Positions 16,163 to 23,498 of a stretch of 64,000 nt of DNA are shown piece after piece. The DNA is taken from contig NZ_FNHE01000005.1 in assembly GCF_900103785.1 (NCBI RefSeq), positions 167,743 to 231,742 on the forward strand, read 5' to 3'. The position numbers and the translations under genes were made by a program. This DNA comes from Geodermatophilus siccatus. GTDB lineage: Bacteria; Actinomycetota; Actinomycetes; Mycobacteriales; Geodermatophilaceae. The notes beneath the pieces were generated by a model. The model was given only the letters and a program-made list of their open reading frames with translations, was not told the DNA's origin and made no database searches. The first letter of the stretch is position 1. Each line of letters opens with the position of its first letter.

Positions 16163-17536
16163 GTGACGCACGCACCAGGCCGTGTACCGGGACGCGGTGC
16201 ACCCAGGGGACCCGCCCGCGCCCGGCGCCGGTCCGCACGGGGATCCCGGGTCGCCGGCGGCCGGATGCTGCTCCGCCTGCTCCTGCTGACCGTCCTCGGC
16301 GGCCTCGCCCTGATGCTGGCGCCCGGTGCCGCGTCGGCGCAGACCGAGGAGCCCGCGGCCTCCGAGCAGGTGTCGGGCACCCTGCGGACCAACCTCAGCG
16401 GGCCGGTCGAGGGCGTCGAGGTGGTCGTCACGGCCGCCGACGGCGCCGAGGTCGACACCGTGGAGACCGACGAGGACGGCCGGTGGGCGGTGCCGGTGCC
16501 CGGTCCGGGTCAGTACACCGTCACCATCGACGCCGACGACCTGCCCGAAGGCGTGGTGCTCACCGGCGAGAACAGCCGCACGGTCACCGTCGACGCCGGC
16601 CGCAACCAGGGCGTGATCATCGCGCTCAGCGACGGCAGCCGGGAAGCCGGCGGCGGCACGGTCCGCTGGGTCCAGCTGCTCGTCGAGGGCCTGCGCTTCG
16701 GCCTGCTCATCGCCATGGCGGCTGTCGGCCTCTCGCTGATCTTCGGCACGACCGGGCTGACCAACTTCGCCCACGGCGAGCTGGTGACCATCGGCGCGAT
16801 CGCCGCGTGGTTCATCAACGTGCAGGGCGGCGTGCCGCTGATCCCGGCCGCGCTGATCGCCATGGTGATCGGTGCAGGTGTCGGGGCGCTCAACGAGCTG
16901 GTGATCTGGCGGCCGCTGCGGCGGCGCGGCACCGGACTGGTCGCCGCGCTGGTCATCTCGATCGGCCTGTCGCTGCTGCTGCGCTACCTGTACCAGATCA
17001 TCTTCGGCGGGGGCTCGGAGGCCTACGCCGCGTACCGGGGCCAGCGCGCCGTCGACTACGGCGCGTTCACCATGACCAACGCCGACCTCGCGTCGATCGT
17101 CATCGCGCTGGTCGTGCTGCTGCTGGTGGCGGTCATGCTCCAGCGCACCAAGATCGGCAAGGCGATGCGGGCGGTCGCCGACAACCGCGACCTGGCGGCG
17201 TCCTCGGGCATCAACGTCAACCGGGTGATCCTGGTCGTCTGGATGATGGGCGGCGCGCTCGCGGCCCTCGGCGGCGTCCTGCTCGGCCTCTCCGACGAGG
17301 TGCAGTGGGACATGGGCTTCCGGCTGCTGCTGCTCATGTTCGCCGGGGTCACCCTCGGCGGTCTCGGCACCGCCTACGGCGCCCTCGTCGGCAGCATCGT
17401 GGTGGGTGTCTTCGTGCAGATGTCGACGCTGGTCATCCCGAACGACGTCAAGTACGTCGGCGGGCTGCTCCTGCTGATCGTCATCCTGATCGTGCGGCCG
17501 CAGGGCATCCTCGGCAGCCGGGTGAGGGTGGGCTGA
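16163..17536 (+). CDS. livH: LivH-type ABC transporter permease fused to an N-terminal secreted beta-sandwich-like domain
   Basis: 457 residues, about 160 longer than ordinary LivH. Residues 35-59 are a signal-peptide-like helix ending AASA before QTEE. Residues 68-155 look like a carboxypeptidase-regulatory/transthyretin-like domain (SGPVEGVEVVVTAADG, TDEDGRWAVPVPGPGQYTV). From 170 the standard LivH permease follows (FGTTGLTNFAHGELVTIGA, GLGTAYGALVGSIVVG, VRPQGILG). The GTG at 16163 has GGGAGGT 5 nt upstream, so the fused form is the one translated. First gene of livHMGF, transporting branched-chain amino acids or a related amide or acid. Confidence 0.9.
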   Translation: MTHAPGRVPGRGAPRGPARARRRSARGSRVAGGRMLLRLLLLTVLGGLALMLAPGAASAQTEEPAASEQVSGTLRTNLSGPVEGVEVVVTAADGAEVDTVETDEDGRWAVPVPGPGQYTVTIDADDLPEGVVLTGENSRTVTVDAGRNQGVIIALSDGSREAGGGTVRWVQLLVEGLRFGLLIAMAAVGLSLIFGTTGLTNFAHGELVTIGAIAAWFINVQGGVPLIPAALIAMVIGAGVGALNELVIWRPLRRRGTGLVAALVISIGLSLLLRYLYQIIFGGGSEAYAAYRGQRAVDYGAFTMTNADLASIVIALVVLLLVAVMLQRTKIGKAMRAVADNRDLAASSGINVNRVILVVWMMGGALAALGGVLLGLSDEVQWDMGFRLLLLMFAGVTLGGLGTAYGALVGSIVVGVFVQMSTLVIPNDVKYVGGLLLLIVILIVRPQGILGSRVRVG

Positions 17537-17539
17537 ACG

Positions 17540-18538
17540 ATGGGTGAGTTGATCGACGCCCTGGCGGTCGCGCTCAAGGCCGGCCTGGGCTTCCAGGCCA
17601 TCTTCCTCGCGCTGCTCGCCATCGGCATCAACGTGCAGTTCGGCTACACCGGGCTGCTGAACTTCGGGCAGATCGCCTTCGCGATGCTCGGCGGCTACGG
17701 CATCGCCATCTCGGTGAGCAAGTGGGGCCTGCCGTTCTGGGTGGGCGTGGCCGTCGGCATCCTCGCGGCCGTCGTCCTCGCGCTGCTGCTGGGTCTGCCG
17801 ACCCTGCGACTGCGCGCCGACTACCTGGCCATCGCCACCATCGCGGCGGCCGAGGGGCTGCGGCTGCTGTTTCGCTCGGTGTCGGCCACCCCGGTCACCA
17901 ACGGCACCCGCGGCCTGTCCGGCTTCAACGCCGACTTCGTGGCGCTGGCGCCGTGGGACACCGCGCGCCGCTACCCGATCCTCGGCACCCAGTGGAGCGG
18001 CGCGGAGCTGTGGGTGACCACGGTCGGCTGGCTCCTCGTCGCGCTGTCCTGCCTGCTGATCTGGCTGCTGGTGCGCAGCCCCTGGGGCCGGGTGGTGAAG
18101 TCCATCCGCGAGGACGAGGACGCCGTGCGCGCGCTCGGCAAGAACGTCTACGTCTACAAGATGCAGGCGCTCGTCCTCGGCGGTGTGCTCGGCGCGCTGG
18201 GCGGCATGGTCTACGCCCTCGGCACCGCGTCGGCCAACCCCGACCAGTACCAGAACGCCAACACGTTCCTGGCCTACGCCGCCCTCATCCTGGGCGGCGC
18301 GGCCCGCGTCCTCGGCCCGGTCGTCGGCTCGATGCTGATGTTCTTCATCATCCAGTTCGCCGACACCGGCCTGCGTACGCTGATCGACAACGGGGTGATC
18401 CCCGAGGACCTGCTCTCGGCGACCGACGTGGCTCAGATCCGGTTCGTGCTCATCGGGCTCGGACTCATGCTGCTGCTGGTCTTCCGGCCACAGGGCATCT
18501 TCGGCGACCGACGAGAGGTGATGCTCGATGCCCGCTGA
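17540..18538 (+). CDS. livM: LivM-type ABC transporter permease
   Basis: 332 residues, about ten hydrophobic segments. Typical LivM motifs: FGYTGLLNFGQIAFAMLGGY near the N terminus, LGLPTLRLRADYLAIATIA, SIREDEDAVRALGKNVYVYK in the cytoplasmic coupling loop and VFRPQGIFG at the end. Pairs with LivH to form the membrane channel. The start codon lies 3 nt after the livH stop; the gene overlaps livG by 11 nt. Confidence 0.93.
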   Translation: MGELIDALAVALKAGLGFQAIFLALLAIGINVQFGYTGLLNFGQIAFAMLGGYGIAISVSKWGLPFWVGVAVGILAAVVLALLLGLPTLRLRADYLAIATIAAAEGLRLLFRSVSATPVTNGTRGLSGFNADFVALAPWDTARRYPILGTQWSGAELWVTTVGWLLVALSCLLIWLLVRSPWGRVVKSIREDEDAVRALGKNVYVYKMQALVLGGVLGALGGMVYALGTASANPDQYQNANTFLAYAALILGGAARVLGPVVGSMLMFFIIQFADTGLRTLIDNGVIPEDLLSATDVAQIRFVLIGLGLMLLLVFRPQGIFGDRREVMLDAR

Positions 18539-19556
18539 CCCCACCGCCGGCCAGCCGGCCCCGCACGGCGCCCACGCCGCGTCCCTGGACCCGGCGGCCG
18601 CCGGCCGGGCGCCCCGCCTGCTCGCCCGGGCCGCGCTGCGCGACGTCCCCTGGGAGGTCGGGGTGGCCAAGCCCGACCCGGCCATCGTCGTCGACGGCGT
18701 CACCCGCACCTTCGGTGGCCTCACCGCGGTGTCGGTGGACCACCTCGAGGTGCAGCGCGGCGGCATCACCGGCCTGATCGGGCCCAACGGCGCCGGCAAG
18801 ACCACGCTGTTCAACCTGCTGACCGGCTTCGACCAGCCCAACACCGGCTCCTGGTCCTTCGACGGCCGCCCGCTGGGCAAGCTGGCGCCGCACCAGGTGG
18901 CCCGGCTGGGCGTCGTCCGCACGTTCCAGCTGACCAAGGCGCTATCCCGGCTGACCGTGCTGCAGAACATGCTGCTCGGCGCGCAGGGGCAGAAGGGCGA
19001 GAGCTTCCTGCGCGCGCTCGTGCCGGGCACCTGGCGGGCGCAGGAGCGGGCCAACACCGAGAAGGCGATGGATCTGCTCACCCGGTTCAAGCTGGACCGG
19101 AAGAAGGACGACTTCGCGGGCACGCTCTCGGGCGGCCAGCGCAAGCTGCTGGAGATGGCCCGCGCGCTCATGAGCGACCCGAAGGTCGTCATGCTCGACG
19201 AGCCGATGGCCGGCGTGAACCCGGCGCTCACCCAGAGCCTGCTCGGGCACGTCAAGGACCTGCGCGAGCAGGGCATGACGGTCGTCTTCGTCGAGCACGA
19301 CATGGACGTCGTCCGGGACATCAGCGACTGGGTCGTCGTCATGGCCGCCGGGAAGGTCATCGCGGAGGGCCCGCCGGAGTCGATCAGCCAGAACCAGGCG
19401 GTCGTCGACGCCTACCTCGGCGCGCACCACGACGCGCCGCTCACCGTCGAGGAGGAGGACCGCGTCCTCGCCGAGGCGGAGGCGGCCATCGCCCGTGAGG
19501 AGAACGCCGACGGCGACGTCATCGGCTCCGACACCCGACGCGAGGAGGACCGATGA
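18528..19556 (+). CDS. livG: LivG-type ABC transporter ATP-binding protein
   Basis: 342 residues with an unusual ~50-residue Ala/Pro-rich N-terminal extension and a ~35-residue acidic tail. Walker A is GPNGAGKT, the signature is LSGGQRKLLEMARA, Walker B VVMLDEPMAGV and the H-loop VVFVEHDMD. The short spacing and VRTFQLTKALSRLTVLQNM are typical of LivG. ATP hydrolysis by LivG/LivF drives transport. Start ATG 18528 lies inside the livM reading frame. Confidence 0.93.
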   Translation: MPADPTAGQPAPHGAHAASLDPAAAGRAPRLLARAALRDVPWEVGVAKPDPAIVVDGVTRTFGGLTAVSVDHLEVQRGGITGLIGPNGAGKTTLFNLLTGFDQPNTGSWSFDGRPLGKLAPHQVARLGVVRTFQLTKALSRLTVLQNMLLGAQGQKGESFLRALVPGTWRAQERANTEKAMDLLTRFKLDRKKDDFAGTLSGGQRKLLEMARALMSDPKVVMLDEPMAGVNPALTQSLLGHVKDLREQGMTVVFVEHDMDVVRDISDWVVVMAAGKVIAEGPPESISQNQAVVDAYLGAHHDAPLTVEEEDRVLAEAEAAIAREENADGDVIGSDTRREEDR

Positions 19557-20425
19557 GCACCATGGACGACCCGGCCATGGAGGACCCGATGTTCCAGGTC
19601 GGGCACTCCGACGGCGGCACCCCCGACCAGCGGGCGATCGCCGGGGAGCTGTCCCGGGCGGAACTCGCCGCCACCCGCGAGGAGCACGTGCGGCTCGCCG
19701 AGGGGGCGCTGGTGCGGGCCGACGACCTGGTCGCCGGCTACGTGCCGGGCGTCAACATCCTCAACGGCTGCGACTTCTACCTGCAGGACGGCGAGCTGGT
19801 CGGCATCATCGGCCCGAACGGCGCCGGCAAGTCCACCCTGCTCAAGACGCTGTTCGGACTCATCCCGGTGCGCTCGGGCACGGTCAGCCTCCGCGGCGAG
19901 GACATCACGTCCGCGCCGGCTCACCGGCTGGTCTCCCTGGGTGTCGGCTACGTGCCCCAGAACAACAACGTGTTCCCCTCGCTCACCATCGAGGAGAACA
20001 TGCAGATGGGCGCCTACCTGCGGCCGAAGGTCTTCCGCGAGCGCTTCGACTACGTGGCCGACCTGTTCCCGCTGCTCGGGGAACGGCGCAAGGTCAAGGC
20101 CGGATCGCTGTCGGGCGGTGAGCGGCAGATGGTGGCCATGGGCCGGGCGCTCATGATGGAGCCGTCCGTCCTGCTGCTCGACGAGCCGTCGGCCGGCCTG
20201 TCCCCCGCCTACCAGGACGAGGTGTTCATCCGCTGCCGGCGGATCAACGCGACCGGTGTCTCGATCATCATGGTCGAGCAGAACGCCCGCCGGTGCCTGC
20301 AGATTTGCGACCGCGGCTACGTCCTCGACCAGGGCCGCAACGCCTACACCGACACCGGGGAGTCGCTGATGAACGACCCCAAGGTCATCGAGCTCTACCT
20401 GGGGACGCTGGCCAAGGCCCACTGA
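19553..20425 (+). CDS. livF: LivF-type ABC transporter ATP-binding protein
   Basis: 290 residues with a ~55-residue acidic N-terminal extension before the ABC domain. Walker A GPNGAGKS, Q-loop YVPQNNNVFPSLTIEENM, signature SLSGGERQMVAMGRA, Walker B VLLLDEPSAGLSP, H-region IIMVEQNARR (Gln in place of His, normal for LivF). Overlaps livG by 4 nt (ATGA). Last gene of the operon, followed by a repeat element and a hairpin. Confidence 0.93.
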   Translation: MSTMDDPAMEDPMFQVGHSDGGTPDQRAIAGELSRAELAATREEHVRLAEGALVRADDLVAGYVPGVNILNGCDFYLQDGELVGIIGPNGAGKSTLLKTLFGLIPVRSGTVSLRGEDITSAPAHRLVSLGVGYVPQNNNVFPSLTIEENMQMGAYLRPKVFRERFDYVADLFPLLGERRKVKAGSLSGGERQMVAMGRALMMEPSVLLLDEPSAGLSPAYQDEVFIRCRRINATGVSIIMVEQNARRCLQICDRGYVLDQGRNAYTDTGESLMNDPKVIELYLGTLAKAH

Positions 20426-20454
20426 CGGGGGACCACCCTCCCCCGCCTCGTAGC

Positions 20455-20500
20455 AGGACCCCGTCCACCTCGCCGCTCGCGGCGAGCTCTGGACGGGGCC
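20455..20500. repeat. Dispersed palindromic element, copy 6
   Basis: CCCCGTCC (20459-20466) pairs with GGACGGGG (20491-20498). Inside, CTCGCCG pairs with CGGCGAG around a CTCG loop, so the element folds as one long stem. Located 30 nt after the livF stop; likely operon terminator. Confidence 0.8.
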
Positions 20501-20538
20501 GGCGGGCCCGGATGGTGGCCGTTCCAGTGCCGCACCCT

Positions 20539-20572
20539 GACGGCGCCGGCCCCCTGTGGGGCCGGCGCCGTC
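20539..20572 (+). terminator. Strong hairpin between livF and the next gene
   Basis: Stem of 15 bp with loop CTGT (arms 20539-20553 and 20558-20572). It lies only 20 nt before the GTG at 20593, so it could end the liv transcript or hinder expression of the following gene. Confidence 0.65.
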
Positions 20573-20592
20573 GTGCTGGGTAGACAGCGGTC

Positions 20593-21012
20593 GTGAACTG
20601 GACCTGGGAGCTGCGGTCCCGCGACGGCGGGATGAACGGGCTGGAGTTCTCCCGCTCCACGACGGCGAGCGGCTTCTCCCGCGTGCTGGTGCACGCCGCA
20701 CCCGCGCAGCTGGAGCTGACGGTGGTGGCCGACGACGACACGGTGGTGCTGCGGGGCGACGCGGACCGCGACGGCGCCTACTCCCCCATCACGCTGCTCG
20801 AGCTCGACGGCGGCAGGGTGCGCCGCACCGAGGTCTGGCCCGGGCCGGAGCTGTACGGGCTGCCGGTCCTGCTGCCCGGCGGCGAGGTCGGCGTCCTGAC
20901 CGCGTGGGAGCACGCCCCCGACCGCAGCTGGTGGCGCTGGTCGGTGGAGTTCTCCACCCACCGCGGCCGGCCCGCCGACTGGGCGCCGGAGGGCCAGCAC
21001 CTGCAGCGCTGA
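20593..21012 (+). CDS. Conserved-looking hypothetical protein
   Basis: 139 residues, soluble, beta-rich, Trp-rich (MNWTWELRSRDGG, DRSWWRWSVEF). No signal peptide, no recognised domain. Start GTG 20593 has no clear ribosome-binding site because a hairpin ends 20 nt upstream. Codon use is typical of the window. Convergent with the substrate-binding protein at 21082, separated by a bidirectional hairpin. I do not recognise the family. Confidence 0.6.
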   Translation: MNWTWELRSRDGGMNGLEFSRSTTASGFSRVLVHAAPAQLELTVVADDDTVVLRGDADRDGAYSPITLLELDGGRVRRTEVWPGPELYGLPVLLPGGEVGVLTAWEHAPDRSWWRWSVEFSTHRGRPADWAPEGQHLQR

Positions 21013-21027
21013 CCCCGTGGACGACGA

Positions 21028-21058
21028 CGGCCCGGCACCCGCGAGGGGTGCCGGGCCG
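21028..21058. terminator. Bidirectional hairpin between convergent genes
   Basis: 13-bp perfect stem (21028-21040 with 21046-21058) and a 5-nt loop, 16 bp after one stop codon and 24 bp before the other. Confidence 0.7.
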
Positions 21059-21081
21059 CTGCCCGTGGGGACGGAGCTACA

Positions 21082-22422
21082 TCAGCGCTGCGGGCCGACG
21101 CCCTGCGAGTTGAGCCCCTCGATGATCCGCGCCGACTCCTCGAAGCCGATCACCACGATGGCGTCGGGGTTGAAGTCCACCATCTGCTGGATCTCGGCAT
21201 CGTAGTTGGCCGCCTGCGGGTCGTAGGTCAGCGTCTGGATGCTGTCCTCGGCCAGGCCCGCCGCGATGAGGTTCTCGCGGGTGTTGTCCATCAGACCGGT
21301 GCCGTACGGGTCGTTGAGCGCCATGATCCCGACGGTGTTGTTGCCGTCGTTGATGATCAGGTCGGACAGCGCCCGGGCCTGCAGCGTGTCCGGGGGCGCG
21401 GTGCGGAAGTACAGCCCGTTGTCGTTGTAGTCGGTGAACTGGTCAGACGTGTTCGCCGGCGAGAACTGGAGGACACCGGCGCCGGTGATCCGGTCGATCA
21501 CCGTCAGGCTGACGCCCGAGGACGCCGCACCGATGATCGCGTTGACCCCCTCCTGGAGCAGCCGGTCGACGGTCTGCGTGGCGGTGTCGGTCGACGCGTC
21601 ACCGGAGTCACCCTCGGCCAGGCGGACGTCCTGACCGAGGACGCCGCCGGCGGCGTTGATGTCCTGGACCGCCAGTCGGGCGCCGGCCACCTCGGGCGGG
21701 CCGAGGAAGGCCAGGTTGCCGGTCAGCGGCAGCAGCGTGCCGATGGCCAGCTGCTCGCCGGTGGTGCCGGCCGGTGCATAGGCCGGGCCCTCGTCGGAGG
21801 AGGCGTTCTCCTCGTCGCCGGCGAAGACGAAGCTCGTCGGAGTGAGGACGCCCTGGTCGTCGAACTCCATGATGCCGAAGCTCGCCCGGGCGGGCTCACC
21901 CGGATCGCTGAAGGCCAGCGGCCCCGAGATGCCGTCGAAGTCGACGTTGCCGCCGTTGTTGATGATCTCCAGGCAGCCGGCGAAGTCGGTGCACTTCTCA
22001 CCGCCGAAGGTCATCCCGTTGACGTACTCCTTGAAGACGTTGGCGTCGTTCGTGCCGGCGGCCTGCGCAGCCAGCGCTGTGATGATGATGGCGTCGTAGG
22101 TCTCGCCCGCGTAGTTGTAGTCCTCGAGGTTGGGGTAGATCTGGTCCAGCCGGTCGGTGAAGTCCGACGACAGCTCGGTCAGCGGGGTGGTGCCCTTCAT
22201 GCCGTCCAGGGCTCCCGGCTGATCGGAGAAGGCGTTGGCCAGCGCGTTGCCCATGTTGCCGTCGGTGCCGTAGACGTTGACCTGGCGCTCGCCGCCGCCT
22301 CCGCCTGCCTCGGTCCCACCGCCGCCGCCCTCGTCGTCGCCCCCGCCGCCACACGCGGTCAGGACGAGGAGGGCCGCGGCCGCGACGGCGGCGTTGCGCG
22401 CGAGGATCCCTGTGCGCATCAA
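21082..22422 (-). CDS. LivK-like substrate-binding lipoprotein with circularly permuted domain order
   Basis: 446 residues. Residues 1-24 are a lipoprotein signal with lipobox LLVLTAC, then a Gly/Asp-rich linker. The next ~165 residues (QVNVYGTDGNMGNALA onward to GDEE) correspond to the C-terminal part of ordinary LivJ/LivK-like proteins. Only after a linker (NASSDEGPAYAPAGT) does the normal N-terminal part begin (EQLAIGTLLPLTGNLAFLG), and the protein ends at LNSQGVGPQR, where normal proteins continue with the YGTDGN-like strand. The fold should still close. It is convergent with livHMGF and is the probable receptor for that transporter. A 188-bp gap separates it from pdtaR. Confidence 0.88.
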   Translation of the reverse strand: MMRTGILARNAAVAAAALLVLTACGGGGDDEGGGGGTEAGGGGGERQVNVYGTDGNMGNALANAFSDQPGALDGMKGTTPLTELSSDFTDRLDQIYPNLEDYNYAGETYDAIIITALAAQAAGTNDANVFKEYVNGMTFGGEKCTDFAGCLEIINNGGNVDFDGISGPLAFSDPGEPARASFGIMEFDDQGVLTPTSFVFAGDEENASSDEGPAYAPAGTTGEQLAIGTLLPLTGNLAFLGPPEVAGARLAVQDINAAGGVLGQDVRLAEGDSGDASTDTATQTVDRLLQEGVNAIIGAASSGVSLTVIDRITGAGVLQFSPANTSDQFTDYNDNGLYFRTAPPDTLQARALSDLIINDGNNTVGIMALNDPYGTGLMDNTRENLIAAGLAEDSIQTLTYDPQAANYDAEIQQMVDFNPDAIVVIGFEESARIIEGLNSQGVGPQR

Positions 22423-22610
22423 ACAACTCCCACTGTGGTGTCGGTCCTTCAGCCGTCCGCCCAGGCGGGCGACCGGTCAGTGGGGGGAAGGTAGCTGCCG
22501 GATCCGGGGGTGGAGCGGGGGTCGCCCGGACCGTGACCAGGTCGTGACCTGCCGGATCCCTACCCGTCACACGGCGTGTCGGACGCGCGACCGGGGTCGC
22601 ACCGCAGGCG

Positions 22611-23213
22611 TCAGCTGCCCGTCGTCGGGTCCGCCGCGGCCTGCGGCTGCAGGATGCGCTGGGCGAGCGCTCTCATCGACGTGCGCTCGTTCATCGCCGT
22701 CCGCTGGATCCACCGGAACGCCTCGGCCTCGGTCATCCCCTGGTCGGCCATCAGCTTGCCCTTGGCCTGCTCGACCACCTTGCGGGTCTCCAGGCGCTCC
22801 TCGAGGGTGCGCACCTCGCCGTCCAGGGCGGTCATCTCGGCGAAGCGGCCGCGGGCCACCTCGATGGCCGGGACCAGGTCGTTCTTGGAGAACGGCTTGA
22901 CCAGGTAGGCCATGGCGCCGGCGTCGCGGGCCCGCTCGACCAGCTCCCGCTGGCTGAAGGCCGTGAGCACGATGACTGGGGCGATGCGCGCCGAGGCGAT
23001 CTGCTCGGCCGCCGAGAGCCCGTCGAGCACCGGCATCTGGATGTCGAGGACCACGAGGTCCGGCCGCAGCTCCGTGGCCTGGTCGACGGCCTGCTGCCCG
23101 TCGCCCACCTCGGCGACGACGGTGTACCCCTCCTCCTCGAGCATCTCCTTGAGGTCGAGGCGGATCAGCGCCTCGTCTTCTGCGATGAGGACCCGGATCG
23201 GCTCGCTGCTCAC
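22611..23213 (-). CDS. pdtaR: PdtaR-type response regulator with ANTAR RNA-binding domain
   Basis: 200 residues. Receiver domain 1-120 (VLIAEDEALIRLDL, phospho-acceptor Asp57 in LVVLDIQMP, Lys in YLVKPFSK), then a linker helix and the ANTAR domain (VVEQAKGKLMADQGMTEAEA, then AMNERTSMRALAQ). ANTAR proteins bind dual hairpins in nascent RNA and prevent termination; the partner PdtaS kinase is not in the window. GTG start at 23211-23213. Neighbourhood with pyk, tesB and polA is the same as in mycobacteria. Confidence 0.94.
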   Translation of the reverse strand: MSSEPIRVLIAEDEALIRLDLKEMLEEEGYTVVAEVGDGQQAVDQATELRPDLVVLDIQMPVLDGLSAAEQIASARIAPVIVLTAFSQRELVERARDAGAMAYLVKPFSKNDLVPAIEVARGRFAEMTALDGEVRTLEERLETRKVVEQAKGKLMADQGMTEAEAFRWIQRTAMNERTSMRALAQRILQPQAAADPTTGS

Positions 23214-23284
23214 GCGCCGGAGCCTAGCGATGCGGGACGGAACACGACGGGCCGTTAGGCTGCTCCTCGGTCGCCGGCCCGTAC

Positions 23285-23358
23285 GCCCCCGTACCCCAAT
23301 CGGCAGAGGGAGCGGATTCAAAACCCGCGCAGTGTGCGTTCGAGTCGCACCGGGGGCA
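23285..23358 (+). tRNA. tRNA-Leu (anticodon CAA)
   Basis: 74 nt. Acceptor stem GCCCCCG pairs with CGGGGGC; anticodon loop TTCAAAA gives CAA; T arm GTGCG-TTCGAGT-CGCAC. The variable region is only about 5 nt (GCAGT), not the long arm expected for class II tRNA-Leu, and the anticodon stem closes with an A-C mismatch. The gene call is sure; the amino-acid identity rests on the anticodon. Confidence 0.85.
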
Positions 23359-23498
23359 CGCACGACATCGTCGTCCGCCGGACGACACCGCCACCACGTG
23401 CCGTCCCGGCCTGCGTCGAGCCGTTGCACCCCGGCTGTCCGGGACGCACCCACGGGGCCGTCCGCTCGCGTCCACGAGGCGGCCCTACGGTGGGTGCC

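Noticed and set aside
15596..19360. A 1254-codon open frame on the minus strand
   Set aside because: Antisense to the thioesterase and livHMG; no motifs, and the liv genes are unmistakable.
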